Shown here piece after piece: positions 10,436 to 20,718 of a DNA stretch of 29,840 nucleotides (position 1 is the stretch's first letter; each line of letters opens with the position of its first letter). The notes under the pieces were generated by a model, which saw only the letters and a list, made by a program, of their open reading frames with translations, was not told where the DNA came from and did not search any database. Origin of the DNA: Paraglomus occultum (taxonomy: Eukaryota > Glomeromycota > Glomeromycetes > Paraglomerales > Paraglomeraceae); assembly GCA_910592205.1 (NCBI GenBank), contig CAJVPJ010000301.1:1-29840 (forward strand). The letters run 5' to 3'. Both the position numbers and the translations under genes were made by a program.

Positions 10436-10810
10436 ATGCGTAATATGTACAAATCATTTGTGGCTGGCAATTCAACGATTAAGAATCTTGTAGTAAAGAT
10501 CGTCTTACTCATCATTCTCTTCAATACTTTTCTTCATCCTGCACGCCAACACCGAATTCTTAGCCGCCACGTTTTGCTCGAGATTATTGGGACAAGCAAA
10601 TGATGGAACGTGATTTTCGACTAACGGGGACTGTTCGTGGACAAACCGTTAGTGAATTTGATTAAGATGACTTTTTCCCTTTTTCCACTGTTTTCTCTTT
10701 TAACTGTGTTTTTGTTTCTTATACGTCCCATCCATCAGTCAAATCCGGTAGCACCGCCAGAATTTGCAACAAGTAGTATTTGGTATGTCGGATCAAGGAG
10801 AATTCGATGA
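10436..10810 (+). CDS. Small uncharacterised three-exon protein (66-69 aa)
   Basis: Exons 10436 (or 10445)-10489, 10564-10647 and 10739-10810 join with all introns in phase 0: GTAGTA..TTCTTAG (74 nt) and GTTAGT..CATCAG (91 nt, with a long pyrimidine tract before the acceptor). The product starts MRNMYKSFVAGN (or at the second Met), continues PPRFARDYWDKQMMERDFRL and TGTVRGQTSNPVAPPEFATS, and ends WYVGSRRIR. It is basic, has aromatic residues and several prolines, and has no signal peptide or membrane segment. The composition is that of a structured small protein rather than random AT-rich sequence, and both inner splice junctions restore one frame free of stops. I do not recognise the family; a small organellar or ribosome-associated protein is possible but unproven. 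An alternative last splice (GTATGT at 10783) would give a different C-terminus. Confidence 0.6.
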
Positions 10811-11390
10811 TCCTACAAGTATGGCTCCAATAGCAGCTGTCTGTCGAACATGGCCGCGAGGAGGATTAATGAACGAGAGCAAACGAAGATGATGAGTACG
10901 CGCCATTAGGTACCGCACCATTTAGAAGGCGTCTGATTTAACTAATAAAGAACTGTGTCCGCTTTCTTTACGATTTCGTGGCAAAAGGGAATTAATCTTG
11001 TGAGATAATCGAATAATTCTTGAATCACTTTCAAAAGTCATCCACTGAATACGTAGTTTATATCCTTGATGTACACGCAACCGATTACATCATAAGGAAG
11101 CAGAGTCTAAAGCGAGACAAGCTACATGTCGAAAAGCAACTATCAACACGTGATTGTGGCGCTATCTGAATTAAACTTAAAATAACAATAATGTCAAACA
11201 AATTTAATGACATGTCGTCTCGTAGTATTAATACGGGATTTCAGCATTAATATCAAGAAGAAAGTTCGATGACCATAAGACTATTATTGCAATGTTACAG
11301 CTTATGTACATCGTTCCACAAAATGTATTTAACTAGTTTAATAACCACTGTTTTATGTTTGTATCCTTCCATTTTCTTTTCCTTAGTAAA
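10811..11390. promoter_or_regulatory. Spacer before the ELMO gene
   Basis: 580 bases between the micro-gene and the ELMO start, same strand. It should hold the 3' end of one and the promoter of the other. AATAAAG at 10941-10947 may be the poly(A) signal of the micro-gene. A TTTTCTTTTCCTTAG stretch ends just before the ELMO start codon, so a leader intron is possible. Confidence 0.35.
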
Positions 11391-14300
11391 ATGAGTATAC
11401 AAGTAACCGTGAATTGGGAGAAAAATCAAGTCACCTGCTCCCTTGATATCTCTCAACCTCTTTCTACCATAATAAAGTCATTATGTCTGGAACAGTTTGA
11501 CATTCAAGAGCCAGCAGTTCTGTACGCACTAAGACTGCAAGAAACTGAAGAGCTCATCACGGAAGAGGTTTGAAACGTACAAGTGATTTCCTACGATAGA
11601 TTAATTTTTGAGATACACGTTGAATTGATAAATAAGGCCTTGTTAGATATGGGCTTGACTAAATTGTATCTGTCTCATGCTAATTGTAGAATTTGAGGAG
11701 AAAAGTCACCGAGAATGAAAGATTAAAATTGGTTGCGTCGCCAATCATTGAAGCAGCTGAAGTTTGTGAAAAGTTGGGGTCTAACGATGAGAAGACGTTC
11801 AAGCTCACAACGTTTTCCCTTCAGAAGTTGATCAGGGTAATGCTCAGTAATATTCGTTCGGCTCGAATTTTTAGTGTGGGGTCGTTTGATGATCGAGGTC
11901 TTGATGATTCTCCTTTTCCAACCTATCTAATGCAACTGTTAGGAAGTAGAATTCTTTGACGAGTTTCTGAGAAGAGGGGGATTGCGCTCTCTTATCGAGA
12001 TTATAAATACAGCGAGTGGTAATACCCTTGCCTATGCGTTGACATCTATGCAAAATTTGATGGAACATGACCATGGTTGGGAAGATCTCGACACACTCTT
12101 CATTAACAAGGTAGTTTTTAGTTTTAATTTTTATGTCAGCATTTTATTCCCAAGCGCGATCTTTTGCTTATACTCTTCATTTTTGCTTGATCTCAAAAAG
12201 GTTATAAAAATACTTGTCAAGCAAACACTTGTCAATATTTGTCGTCCCGCAACTGCGATTATAATCAAACTTGTCACTGCCGACAAGAACTCGCCGAATT
12301 CTCCAATACGTTGTTATGGGTTTGATGTGCTTCATGATGCGATCTTATTACAACCTAATTTCCTGCCAACGTTGGTACAGCGCCTCGCGTCTGCTGATTA
12401 TGTGCTACGCCTCAACAGTCTTTGCCTCATTAACGCTCTCATGAGACATGTTACTGACCAGTATTGGGAGTCGTTTATGGATATGTTGAATAAATTGAAT
12501 GTTAGAAAAGCCGTCGCGGTACGTATAAAATTCTAGATGTTTGAATTGGTATACGAGTATGGATTATCGAGCAGTTAATCATATTCGGTTTTCCTTGTCT
12601 GACATTCATTTGACGTTTATTTTAGCTCCTCATGAATGGTCATCCAAACGAGGAATTATCAAAACACCTTTTGGAATTTCAGTCACTGTGCGTTCGACAA
12701 GCTTATAGATGGAAGAGGACTCAGGTATCTCTCCACATTCCTTCACATAAAGCTACTTTGGAGGAACTATGGACAAACGCTAATTTGCCAGAAGACGGAG
12801 CAAAGTGGAGGAAAATAGGATTTGCCGTAAGTCCAAAATAATTATAATGAAGTTGAGAATAATGCGCTTCTAGTTTTGGGATTAAGCCCAATATTATTTC
12901 TACTGACCTGCTAATATCCATTCACCTACTACAGACAGAGGCGCCTAAATGGGAAATACAGCGCGTCGGTTATCTTGGTCTAGAGAATATGCATGGATTT
13001 ATGAAGAAGGACACTGAATATTATCAAAAGGTGAAGAAAACACATTCGAATGAACAAGAGTTTGGGAACAAAATATTATAATAAGGATGACATTAGAGAC
13101 TCAAACATGCATTAGTTAATAATTTGCTGATTTTAGACATTACTAGAGCAAATCAATCGACCGGCTGAAAGAAGATGTCCATTTGCCCGAACCTCAATTG
13201 AGGTCACGGAATTACTATGTGACTATTGGGACGTTAGTACTGGATGTAAGTTTGAAAGAGTTTGAAAGTTGGAAACCTCGAAATTTAGTAAAAAACATTC
13301 ATATGTTTTATTATTATTTTTTCCAATCCGAATCCAGACACAACCTCCACTTCATTTCAACCGTTACTGCTCTCATTCAGTAAGATCCATTACATTACTG
13401 TAAAGGCTTTCTTCCGTATGTGGCACGAGATGGAAGCTACTGTAGATGACTTCCCAAAGGTATCTGCTCTCGTGAGGAGTCAATTGAAATTCGCATTACG
13501 TGATGAAGCATCGAAGCAGTTATACGAATTTGAGAAGGATATGTTAGAAGTAGAATATAAAGTAATTAGAGATAGACAACTGAAAGAGCTAGAACTTGGT
13601 GATGACTTGTTGAGTAAGACGCCTGTTAGGTATGTATGATGAAGAATACTGGGATACAAAAGGACAAGGGGAAGGACATAAGTTATCGTAGTGGTTTTGA
13701 GTCTATTTGTTCCGTGTCCTTACGTTTTCTTTTCTTTTCTTTTTTTCCTCTCTCTCCTTTTAGAAATCTCCGTAGCAGATTGTATGCAGAATCATACGAA
13801 ATCGTAAAACAGCAAAGAATAAAATGTCTCCTTCGTGGTGCATGGTTTCCTATATCACCTCCTGCTGCGAATACCCAACCTCAACAAACTGGTCGTAGAT
13901 CTTATTCAAACAAGAAATGGAGATTTTATCGTTTGAGTCCTAACCGAAAATTTTTACATTATGGGGATTTTATGGAAAAGATCGAGTTAAGGGACGGAGT
14001 TGAGGATTTGATGGAGAGAAGTAAGTGGACAAAATTGTATCGTTTTCTGATTAATATATTATCTAATGCTTTCATTTCTTCCTTCCTTGCCAAACCTACA
14101 ACCCGCAATCATTGTTTAGTTGATTTAAGCCTTGTAACAGATGTAATAACCGGACAATCCTCCCAACAAGCTACGCTTTCTTCTTCCCCTCCGCGCGCAA
14201 AGATCCATCGCTTCTCACAGGATCTTTCCTTTTCTCTCACATCAGGCCCTGACACGTCTCTTGCTGATTTTGTTGCCTCCGACCCGATACAGTATTCGGA

Positions 14301-14508
14301 ATGGACTGACGGTTTTAACATGCTATTTGACAAAAATATCCGATCAAATGATACCGCAGAGCATATTCACGTGTTGACCGAGATTGGAGTTAAAGTAAAA
14401 TTGTTGGATTTGAGCGGAGAACGCGTAGAGATACCGCAAAGTGTTGAGGTACCGTCCGAGCTGCCGTTAGTTTCGGGAGGATTTTTTTACGATGACCTGT
14501 TTGCCTGA
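11391..14508 (+). CDS. ELMO/CED-12 family protein (DOCK-Rac signalling scaffold)
   Basis: Ten exons (11391-11567, 11690-11836, 11943-12110, 12201-12518, 12626-12826, 12935-13030, 13137-13245, 13338-13629, 13764-14020, 14120-14508) give 717 aa, close to animal ELMO proteins (about 720-730). Residues 1-60 fit a ubiquitin-like Ras-binding fold; about 65-265 are armadillo-type helices (EFFDEFLRRGGLRSLIEI, NICRPATAIIIKLV); about 275-470 are the ELMO domain (KWEIQRVGYLGLENMHGFM, FARTSIEVTELLCDYWDV, AFFRMWHEMEATVDDFPKV); about 500-690 are the PH domain (RGAWFPISPP, KKWRFYRLSPNRKFLHYGDF); the tail has VEIPQSVEVPSELPLV, a possible proline motif. ELMO holds DOCK exchange factors that activate Rac for actin-driven shape change. 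The acceptor before exon 4 is uncertain: 12201 or 12222 both keep frame. AATAAA follows at 14802. Confidence 0.93.
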
Positions 14509-14946
14509 ATATTTGGGAATCGAGAACGTGTGGTGAGACGTTGAGAAAAGAGTTGCATATTCCAGTTGGGATGTTGGCTAATGTACATTTTGATTTTGAG
14601 AAAATAATAATTTGTTTAACGGCGATATTGATAATGTGGATGGAGACGTATCCGAAACACATCTCTTGGACTTGTCTTCTCTTTACATTAGAGAACATCT
14701 GATTATATAATCTGGTCAATAATTCTTAGACTTATTAGAAATTTAATTTGTTTCATTATTTTTATTTATTCAAGCATTCCCAACCCATTCTAATGCAATA
14801 TAATAAATCGTCTTCATGTAGAAGATTGTGAAGAGGATTGTTTCGTGTGAATTTTAATTTCTTATTTAATTTGAAGATTTGTTCATTCCCACTTTACAGC
14901 ATAAGTTACTTATAATGTCTATTGTTATTATTAAGAGCTTTGTTAA
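14509..14946. other. Tail-to-tail spacer between the ELMO and DENR genes
   Basis: 438 bases between two 3' ends. It has AT-rich sequence with AATAAA at 14802-14807 for the ELMO transcript. No coding frame is supported. Confidence 0.5.
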
Positions 14947-16119
14947 TCACTTCTTTTTTTTATCCTCAACGAGTTCAATGTTATCTTCTGGAACCTGTAG
15001 ATCATGATCACCGTTACAAATGAGCACAGATCACACAACTTGATTCTTTATCCCCTTTATAAGCAATGACACAAAAATCTTCAACTTACATTCTTCCACG
15101 TCGCTGGGATGAATTCTTCTAAATCGTCACTAACATCTCCCTGAACAACTATCTCATCGTTTCCTTGATTGTTTTTTACTACCGATGACCCACATGCAAA
15201 CTTATTGGCAAACGTCTTTGCTGCTTTCTTCAGATCAATGTCTGTTTGAACGGAGAATTCAGGTAAGACTGTGGGCAAATGCCTGCTTGTATTGTTTGCT
15301 TATGGCTTACCAAAATTCTGAAGTCCATAAACACTCGTAACACATTTTCGTTTATTTCGTGCGATGCGGGTGATAATCACTTTCGAAGCCTGTTGATCGT
15401 TATTTATTTATTTATTTTGCCCCGAGATTATAAATACCCATTTTTCAATAATCGAAGATCAATTTTAAAATCAAATATATAATTCTCACCCTTTTCTTTT
15501 CTAGTTCGCGTTCTATCTTTGCTGCTTCTATAATCATTGATAAGCAGTTGAGCAAAACACGGCAACATAATGCAATACTTTAACGGTCAAAACTTGCAAC
15601 CAACCTCTGGCTTTCTTTTTATCTTCAGCGTCAGCAGTCTGATTGTCTTCTAATGATGTATTGGCCATTTGGTCTTCGAGAGCTTGGAGGCATATTATGT
15701 TAGTCTTGAGCACAATGATGCATAATTAGAAATAAATTGAACATACTTTGTGTATACAAATTCTCGTACAGATCAGGATGATGTGCTTTTAACCAAGCCT
15801 TGCATTTTTCTATCTGTGGGCCAAATTCACAGTACTGAACCATACATGAGGATTAGCAGGGATATAATACATATAAAATAAGCATACTTGTGCATCACTT
15901 TACCTCTGGGGGCAGCGAGCAGACTGTTGTGAAAGAATAGTGTAATAATTGCTGTTAGCGAGCATTGGCTTTGATAACGGTTAACCTTGGCGGATTGCCG
16001 CAAATAGACCAAATCACGAGATTTCTTTAACACATACCATCACAATATATTACTTGTTTGGCTGTAGTAGTAGTAGTCGTCGTCGTCGTCGTCGCTGCTG
16101 CTGCTGTTGTGGTCGACAT
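14947..16119 (-). CDS. tma22: DENR/Tma22, ribosome-recycling and reinitiation factor
   Basis: Eight exons (16119-16038, 15923-15904, 15834-15747, 15682-15605, 15527-15490, 15389-15311, 15241-15090, 14994-14947) give 194 aa, matching DENR (about 200). A low-complexity Thr/Ala start leads into the cysteine region VIYCDGVCSLPPEYCEFGP, then the helix KCKAWLKAHHPDLYENLY, an acidic and Lys-rich linker, and the SUI1 domain (about 105-180) with ITRIARNKRKCVTSVYGLQ, DIDLKKAAKTFANKFACGSS and DEIVVQGDVSDDLEEFIP, ending in VPEDNIELVEDKKKK. With MCT-1/Tma20, DENR removes deacylated tRNA from 40S subunits after termination and supports reinitiation. The 20-nt exon 2 codes CSLPPE and is needed to keep the family sequence. 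Donors are mostly GTATGT, GTAAGC or GTAAGT; the exon 4 donor is the weaker GTTGGT. Confidence 0.93.
16064..16110 (-). repeat. Triplet repeat coding the Ala/Thr tract of DENR
   Basis: On the sense strand this is ACA/GCA/ACG/ACT triplets in blocks: four or so GCN, then five ACG, then four ACT. It is read in frame as AAAATTTTTTTTT. The block structure points to triplet slippage. Confidence 0.85.
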
Positions 16120-17732
16120 AATTTGCTGTTAAACGTTATTTTTTGTATCAATCAGACTTTTTACCATTAATCATATTTTTAAATATGTGATAGGATTCTT
16201 AGCATACTGATTGGACGTCATGCAGATGACATACCCATAATTGCATCAATCGTACCTTGTAACAAATTCACCCCATGAAAACATGGATAACGTCATAATT
16301 CTGGCAACAAGCAGATAAGAAGTAAAGAACTGTCTGCGATTCAATGAGTGACATGCAGTTTTCATAAAGTATTGGTCACACAACGATGATCGAATCAAGA
16401 GCCGACTGATTTTACAGTTGTTGGTTCTTACAAGGGAAATCACACATCGCAAGAGATCAATAAGACTGTTTTCGCTCTGGGAGACCGATCGGAGAGGAGA
16501 TGGCAGCAAAATGTGAAATAGAATCAAATTGTCATTAAAGATATTTTTATAAATCTACGCTCCAAAAAAAAAGAAAAAACAGACTCTAATTTTTTACAAA
16601 TATCATGCGATGTGAATAAGACCTATTGATTTCATATTTTCCACCGGCATTCGACCAGTAATCAGGTAGCATAGTTGGTAACATTCTTTCTTTACAAGAA
16701 GAATCGCGAACAAACTGCAACACATGTTTCTTCCATAAAAGACTGAATCAACGAGTCAATGATGTACTAGGCCTCTACGGTTTAAAGGGTTCATATTAAA
16801 ATTTCCCAAGAGACATGTGTACATATTTCCAAGTCTTGTAGATTCGTGAAATACGTTATATCCGAAAGCAAATTTATTCGCGTCTTATATGAACGTATAA
16901 AAAATGACAGCAATGGATGTTAAACGATCTCTTATCTGTATACCAAACAGATGGTGTGATGTCTTGATAGACGTGTGTCGTGAACGTATCTGCACACCGC
17001 ACCGAATACCGTCAACAATAAGCCCTAACGTGAAGATGAGTGTTGTTTGGGATATAGTGGTTGGGTTAGGGAACATTGATAATAATAATCATGTCACTTA
17101 TTATGTAAACTAAACACTATTTGTGATCTGGGCTGGCGATATATGAATCACAAATTGAGCATAGTCACTTGTATTGATACCTAAAAAAGCATCCGTGATC
17201 TCTGTGGAAGGAGGTGAACTGTCGCCAAGTATCATACAAAGCGTTAGTATTAAACGCGTAAGGAAAAACAAATTTAGCAAACAATGCTTATTTTTGAATG
17301 GATTCATTTTAGATATTTAAGCGCTGACAGTCAGGCTAAGCGTGTGCTTTGCTTGTGCAGCACGTTCAGTCTAGCTAGATCAACTTATATATTTACTCGA
17401 AATATGCCAGACAGCTCACTTTAGCAGAATAACATATAAACCATCCCAGAAATCACAGTCCACATAGTTTTCCTTACTGTATAGGTGAATTGCTCCTACA
17501 ATGTTTAGAACAGTTAAATCATTAAGCACCGTATTTACGTTAAGCACCATACTCACTTTAAGCACCGTAGTACTAGAGAGCAAGAATTAGATTGGCTTTT
17601 TTACCAATAGCTAGTTTCCTTTTCTACAAATCTATTTCTTAATCATGTACCAAACCGCTGATGCCTGTGGCATCATGCAAAACGTTTTTATTAATTAGTA
17701 CCAGCGTTTTAGTATCAAAACGTAGCGTGTGA
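16120..17732. other. Intergenic region between DENR and U1-C genes
   Basis: 1.6 kb, upstream of DENR and downstream of U1-C. Frames of 60-93 codons were inspected and show no family-like sequence. An AATAAA signal for U1-C lies on the minus strand at 17687-17692. A three-copy 18-bp repeat lies at 17522-17575. Otherwise only AT-rich unique sequence was seen. Confidence 0.45.
17522..17575. repeat. Three 18-bp direct repeats starting TTAAGCACC
   Basis: TTAAGCACC begins at 17522, 17540 and 17558, exactly 18 bases apart, with variable spacers between (GTATTTACG, ATACTCACT, GTAGTACTA). It lies about 160 bases beyond the U1-C stop. It may be a small tandem duplication or a cluster of protein-binding sites. 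Confidence 0.7.
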
Positions 17733-18635
17733 TTAATAAAAAGATGAGAAACGCGAAACGCCTGGTGGTAGAGCAGCTCCCGGTGGAGGTGGCCCAATTG
17801 GAGAAGTTGGACCACCAGGAGGACCAGGATACGGTCCTGGTGGATGGGTTCCTGGGGGAGGAGGCATTGGACCAGAGTAATGGCCGGGCGGTGCTCCAAC
17901 TGGTGGCCTCATGTATGGCGGTTGTGGTAGACCGCCAAACGGTTGTGTTAACGATGTCGGAGACATTCCTGGACCTGAAGATGCTTGTGCTGCTAATGGC
18001 GGACGCATCATCGATGGATGTCCTACACCAGGCGGGGCACCAGCTGCTCCATGCGCAGCTGTTCCGTGATGTTGTGATCTCCCAAGCATAAGTGGTGGTG
18101 CACCAAACGGTGGAGCTGGTGGAATTGATGTAGCTGGAGGGTGCGGAGCACCTGGAGCATATCCGTACTGTGCAGGAAAACCTGATTGACCCACTCGCTC
18201 ATATGCCTTTGTGATTTCATCGATAATTGCTTGCGCTTTATCTTGTCCCAGCTCTAAAACGAACGGAAAAGTTGTGTTGATCTGTAGCGGCAATCAGCGA
18301 GGAGGAAGGAAAATAAAAGTTACCTGCATAGTAATTTCGTACGTTCATTATATGATTCTTGCCATTATTATGGGCTTTGCGCACCGAGGACGAATCTGTC
18401 ATAAGACAACAAGTGCAGTCAGTAGGCCTTGCAATCGCGGCGAATAACGCTTTGATTTTTTTGCGACAGGAATAACATACATACCGTGTGTTAGGTATAC
18501 GTCACAATAATCTTAAAGCACGGTAGACATTAAAAACTCAAGTTAGTGAACGTTCCAAATCTCCAAATAACATACAAACTTCTTGACGCACTTTAGCTTT
18601 CCTAGGACCAACATACCGCAATAGTACTTGGGCAT
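17733..18635 (-). CDS. SNRPC: U1 small nuclear ribonucleoprotein C (U1-C/Yhc1)
   Basis: Four exons, 18635-18617 (19 nt), 18511-18485 (27 nt), 18395-18324 and 18253-17733, give 212 aa; all three introns are in phase 1. The start [20 protein letters not shown] is the U1-C matrin-type zinc finger, with ligands Cys6, Cys9, His24 and His30 at the same positions as in the human protein. It continues RKAHNNGKNHIMNVRNYYAE and LGQDKAQAIIDEITKAYERV, then a long Pro/Gly/Met-rich tail (PPGP, PPPPG) like that of animal U1-C, ending SRFSSFY. U1-C helps U1 snRNP grip the 5' splice site. Models that begin at an ATG at 18293 inside the last intron lose the zinc finger and are wrong. Very secure because the conserved domain is only recovered when the two tiny exons are included. 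Confidence 0.95.
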
Positions 18636-20718
18636 TGTTAAAACTCTCGATCTTTTTTTGTTTGTAGAGTTTTACATTATTTTTTGAAGTTCAAAAATTC
18701 GAGGTCAGATGACTGCATCCAATGAGATTACCGAGCATGTTATCTGATAATACACTAACAATAATAATAATTATAATATAATTATGACGAATAGATAACT
18801 TCTCAAGCAAGCTTTCATACTAAAAGAGAAGCGCAACTTTGCTAGAATGTTTTTATTTACCAGATTGGGATATGGAATACTCTTTTTGCGAAAAAGTCCT
18901 GCTCTAGTATAAAAGATAAGACGATTAATTCGACTGAGGCAAGCGCCAACTCGACAGTTCAGCTCTATTACTATTGCACAGACCATGCAAAGTGAATTAT
19001 ATTGTCAGCTAATATTCCGCACTTGCACGAAAAAATGCAATATTAAATAAGTATATTAATATTGGAAAGTTTGTAAACGCTGTTACATCCACTTAAAAAA
19101 TATTCTTTCAACTTTCTGAGCCTTGTCCGTGTATTAGCGTTAAATTATGAGACAACAATGGTATTGATTCGCAGCATATTGTTTACAATTATAGGAAGAG
19201 CAATGTAGCATAATAATAGTACGAAAGTCAAAACGTAAAATAATAAACACAAATATCAGCATTCAATGCTCAAGGTTTACTAACTGGGTGCTTGTTTTCC
19301 TTTTGTTCTTTTAAGCTTATTAACGCGGGTTCACTCACATTGCTCTACCTTATGTGTCATTTTTAACTCGTCAATTAAAAACAAATAATTGGATAATAAT
19401 ACTTTTCATATAAACGCGTCGGACCTTTTCGTTTATGGCAAAAATCAAATCTATAAATATAAACTAGCATTATAACAACAAATTATGCTTTACATAATGG
19501 GATACCGGAATTCTTTTTATAGTTGATTTGCTAATCATGCTGAAATGATGCAAATCTTTCCGAATGCGTTGCATGGTACTTATTTATTCCGGACTGGGTG
19601 TACACACGTTTAGGGATGCCATGTGACTTTACTATAAACGGATTACGAACTGTTCTTAGTAAAAAAGGACTAGGTAATCGCGACACACACGAGTGTTTCG
19701 CATTGTTGTGTTTCAAAGTTTAAACCTTTTTTTATAAAAAGCAATGCCAGGGATGATATGAGCAAGCCCGGTAAAAACCATTCTGTTTAGTAAAAGGCCG
19801 AACCTGTCATAAAAATTACACCAATGTCTATTTTGACACGTTTTTTACATCGCTTCTAATTGTCTTGTGTAGAATAAATGTTTAAAAGTATGCCGTAAAA
19901 TGGAAATTCTATTTGTACCATTGCATGTATTAACGTTGTATATCAAACCGCCATAATCGAAAATAATAATACGGTTAATTAAACCTAATATGTAAGAAAT
20001 GTGTTCTGTTCGAAAAAGAAAACATAACGCTAGATGCCACGCATGCGCGTTACCAATTATTAGATACTATCGATGGGTACAAGTCTTGGAGGATTTTATG
20101 TCGTCAATACACGCTGAAACATCATCCACACATTTACATATCGTCTCACGTATTGTCAAGAAAGTCCTATATTAAGATGGCCCAACATGGTAAGATTTGA
20201 ATATTTGTCCTGACCTGCCAAATCCCTATGAAGCACACACGTTATTTGGACAATGATCTGGATGTTTTTGGTCAAGTTTATTAATATATAAACACGAAGA
20301 TATTTATTTTCTGACCATTTGCAAGTCGTGTAACATTCCCAATTTTGATAGTCCCGTTGTTGTTCATCCCGTCAAGGTTAAAACATCATTATCGCTAATT
20401 ATTAGGGTTTCACTATAACGATTATCTATGACACACATAATGAGAAAGTCACAAACTGTAGATTAAAAAAAATATTTGTTTAATTGTATGGGCAAATAAA
20501 TCATTTCCTTGCCTCATCACATGGACTGGTTGTGACTTGACTGTACCCCTTCCGTTCAACTTTTTATACCAAAAACGGCTTTTATTTCCCTAATGCTTTT
20601 AATTTATAACTAAAATAAATAAATAAATATAAAGCGTCCGACTGCCGTATACTCTGTCTTATTTTTTGTCTTTTATTACCCGCAATACACTCATTTAATT
20701 ATATAATACCACTCCACC
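18636..20718. other. Intergenic region between divergent U1-C and WSC genes
   Basis: About 2.1 kb of AT-rich sequence carrying both promoters. TAAATAAATAAATATAAAG at 20616-20634 and TATATAATA near 20700 are TATA-like for the WSC gene. No reading frame or RNA gene could be supported. Confidence 0.4.

Noticed and set aside
10785-10895. Small open frame starting MSDQGEFDDPTSMAPIAAV
   Set aside because: It overlaps the last exon of the micro-gene in another frame; no splice partner or conserved pattern makes it the better choice, though it could be an alternative 3' exon.
16246-16527. 93-codon open frame on the minus strand upstream of DENR
   Set aside because: No recognisable motif, no splice partner, and it occupies the DENR promoter.
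20177-20189. ATGGCCCAACATG followed by GTAAGA, looking like a tiny first exon
   Set aside because: No second exon with coding sense could be joined to it before the WSC gene.
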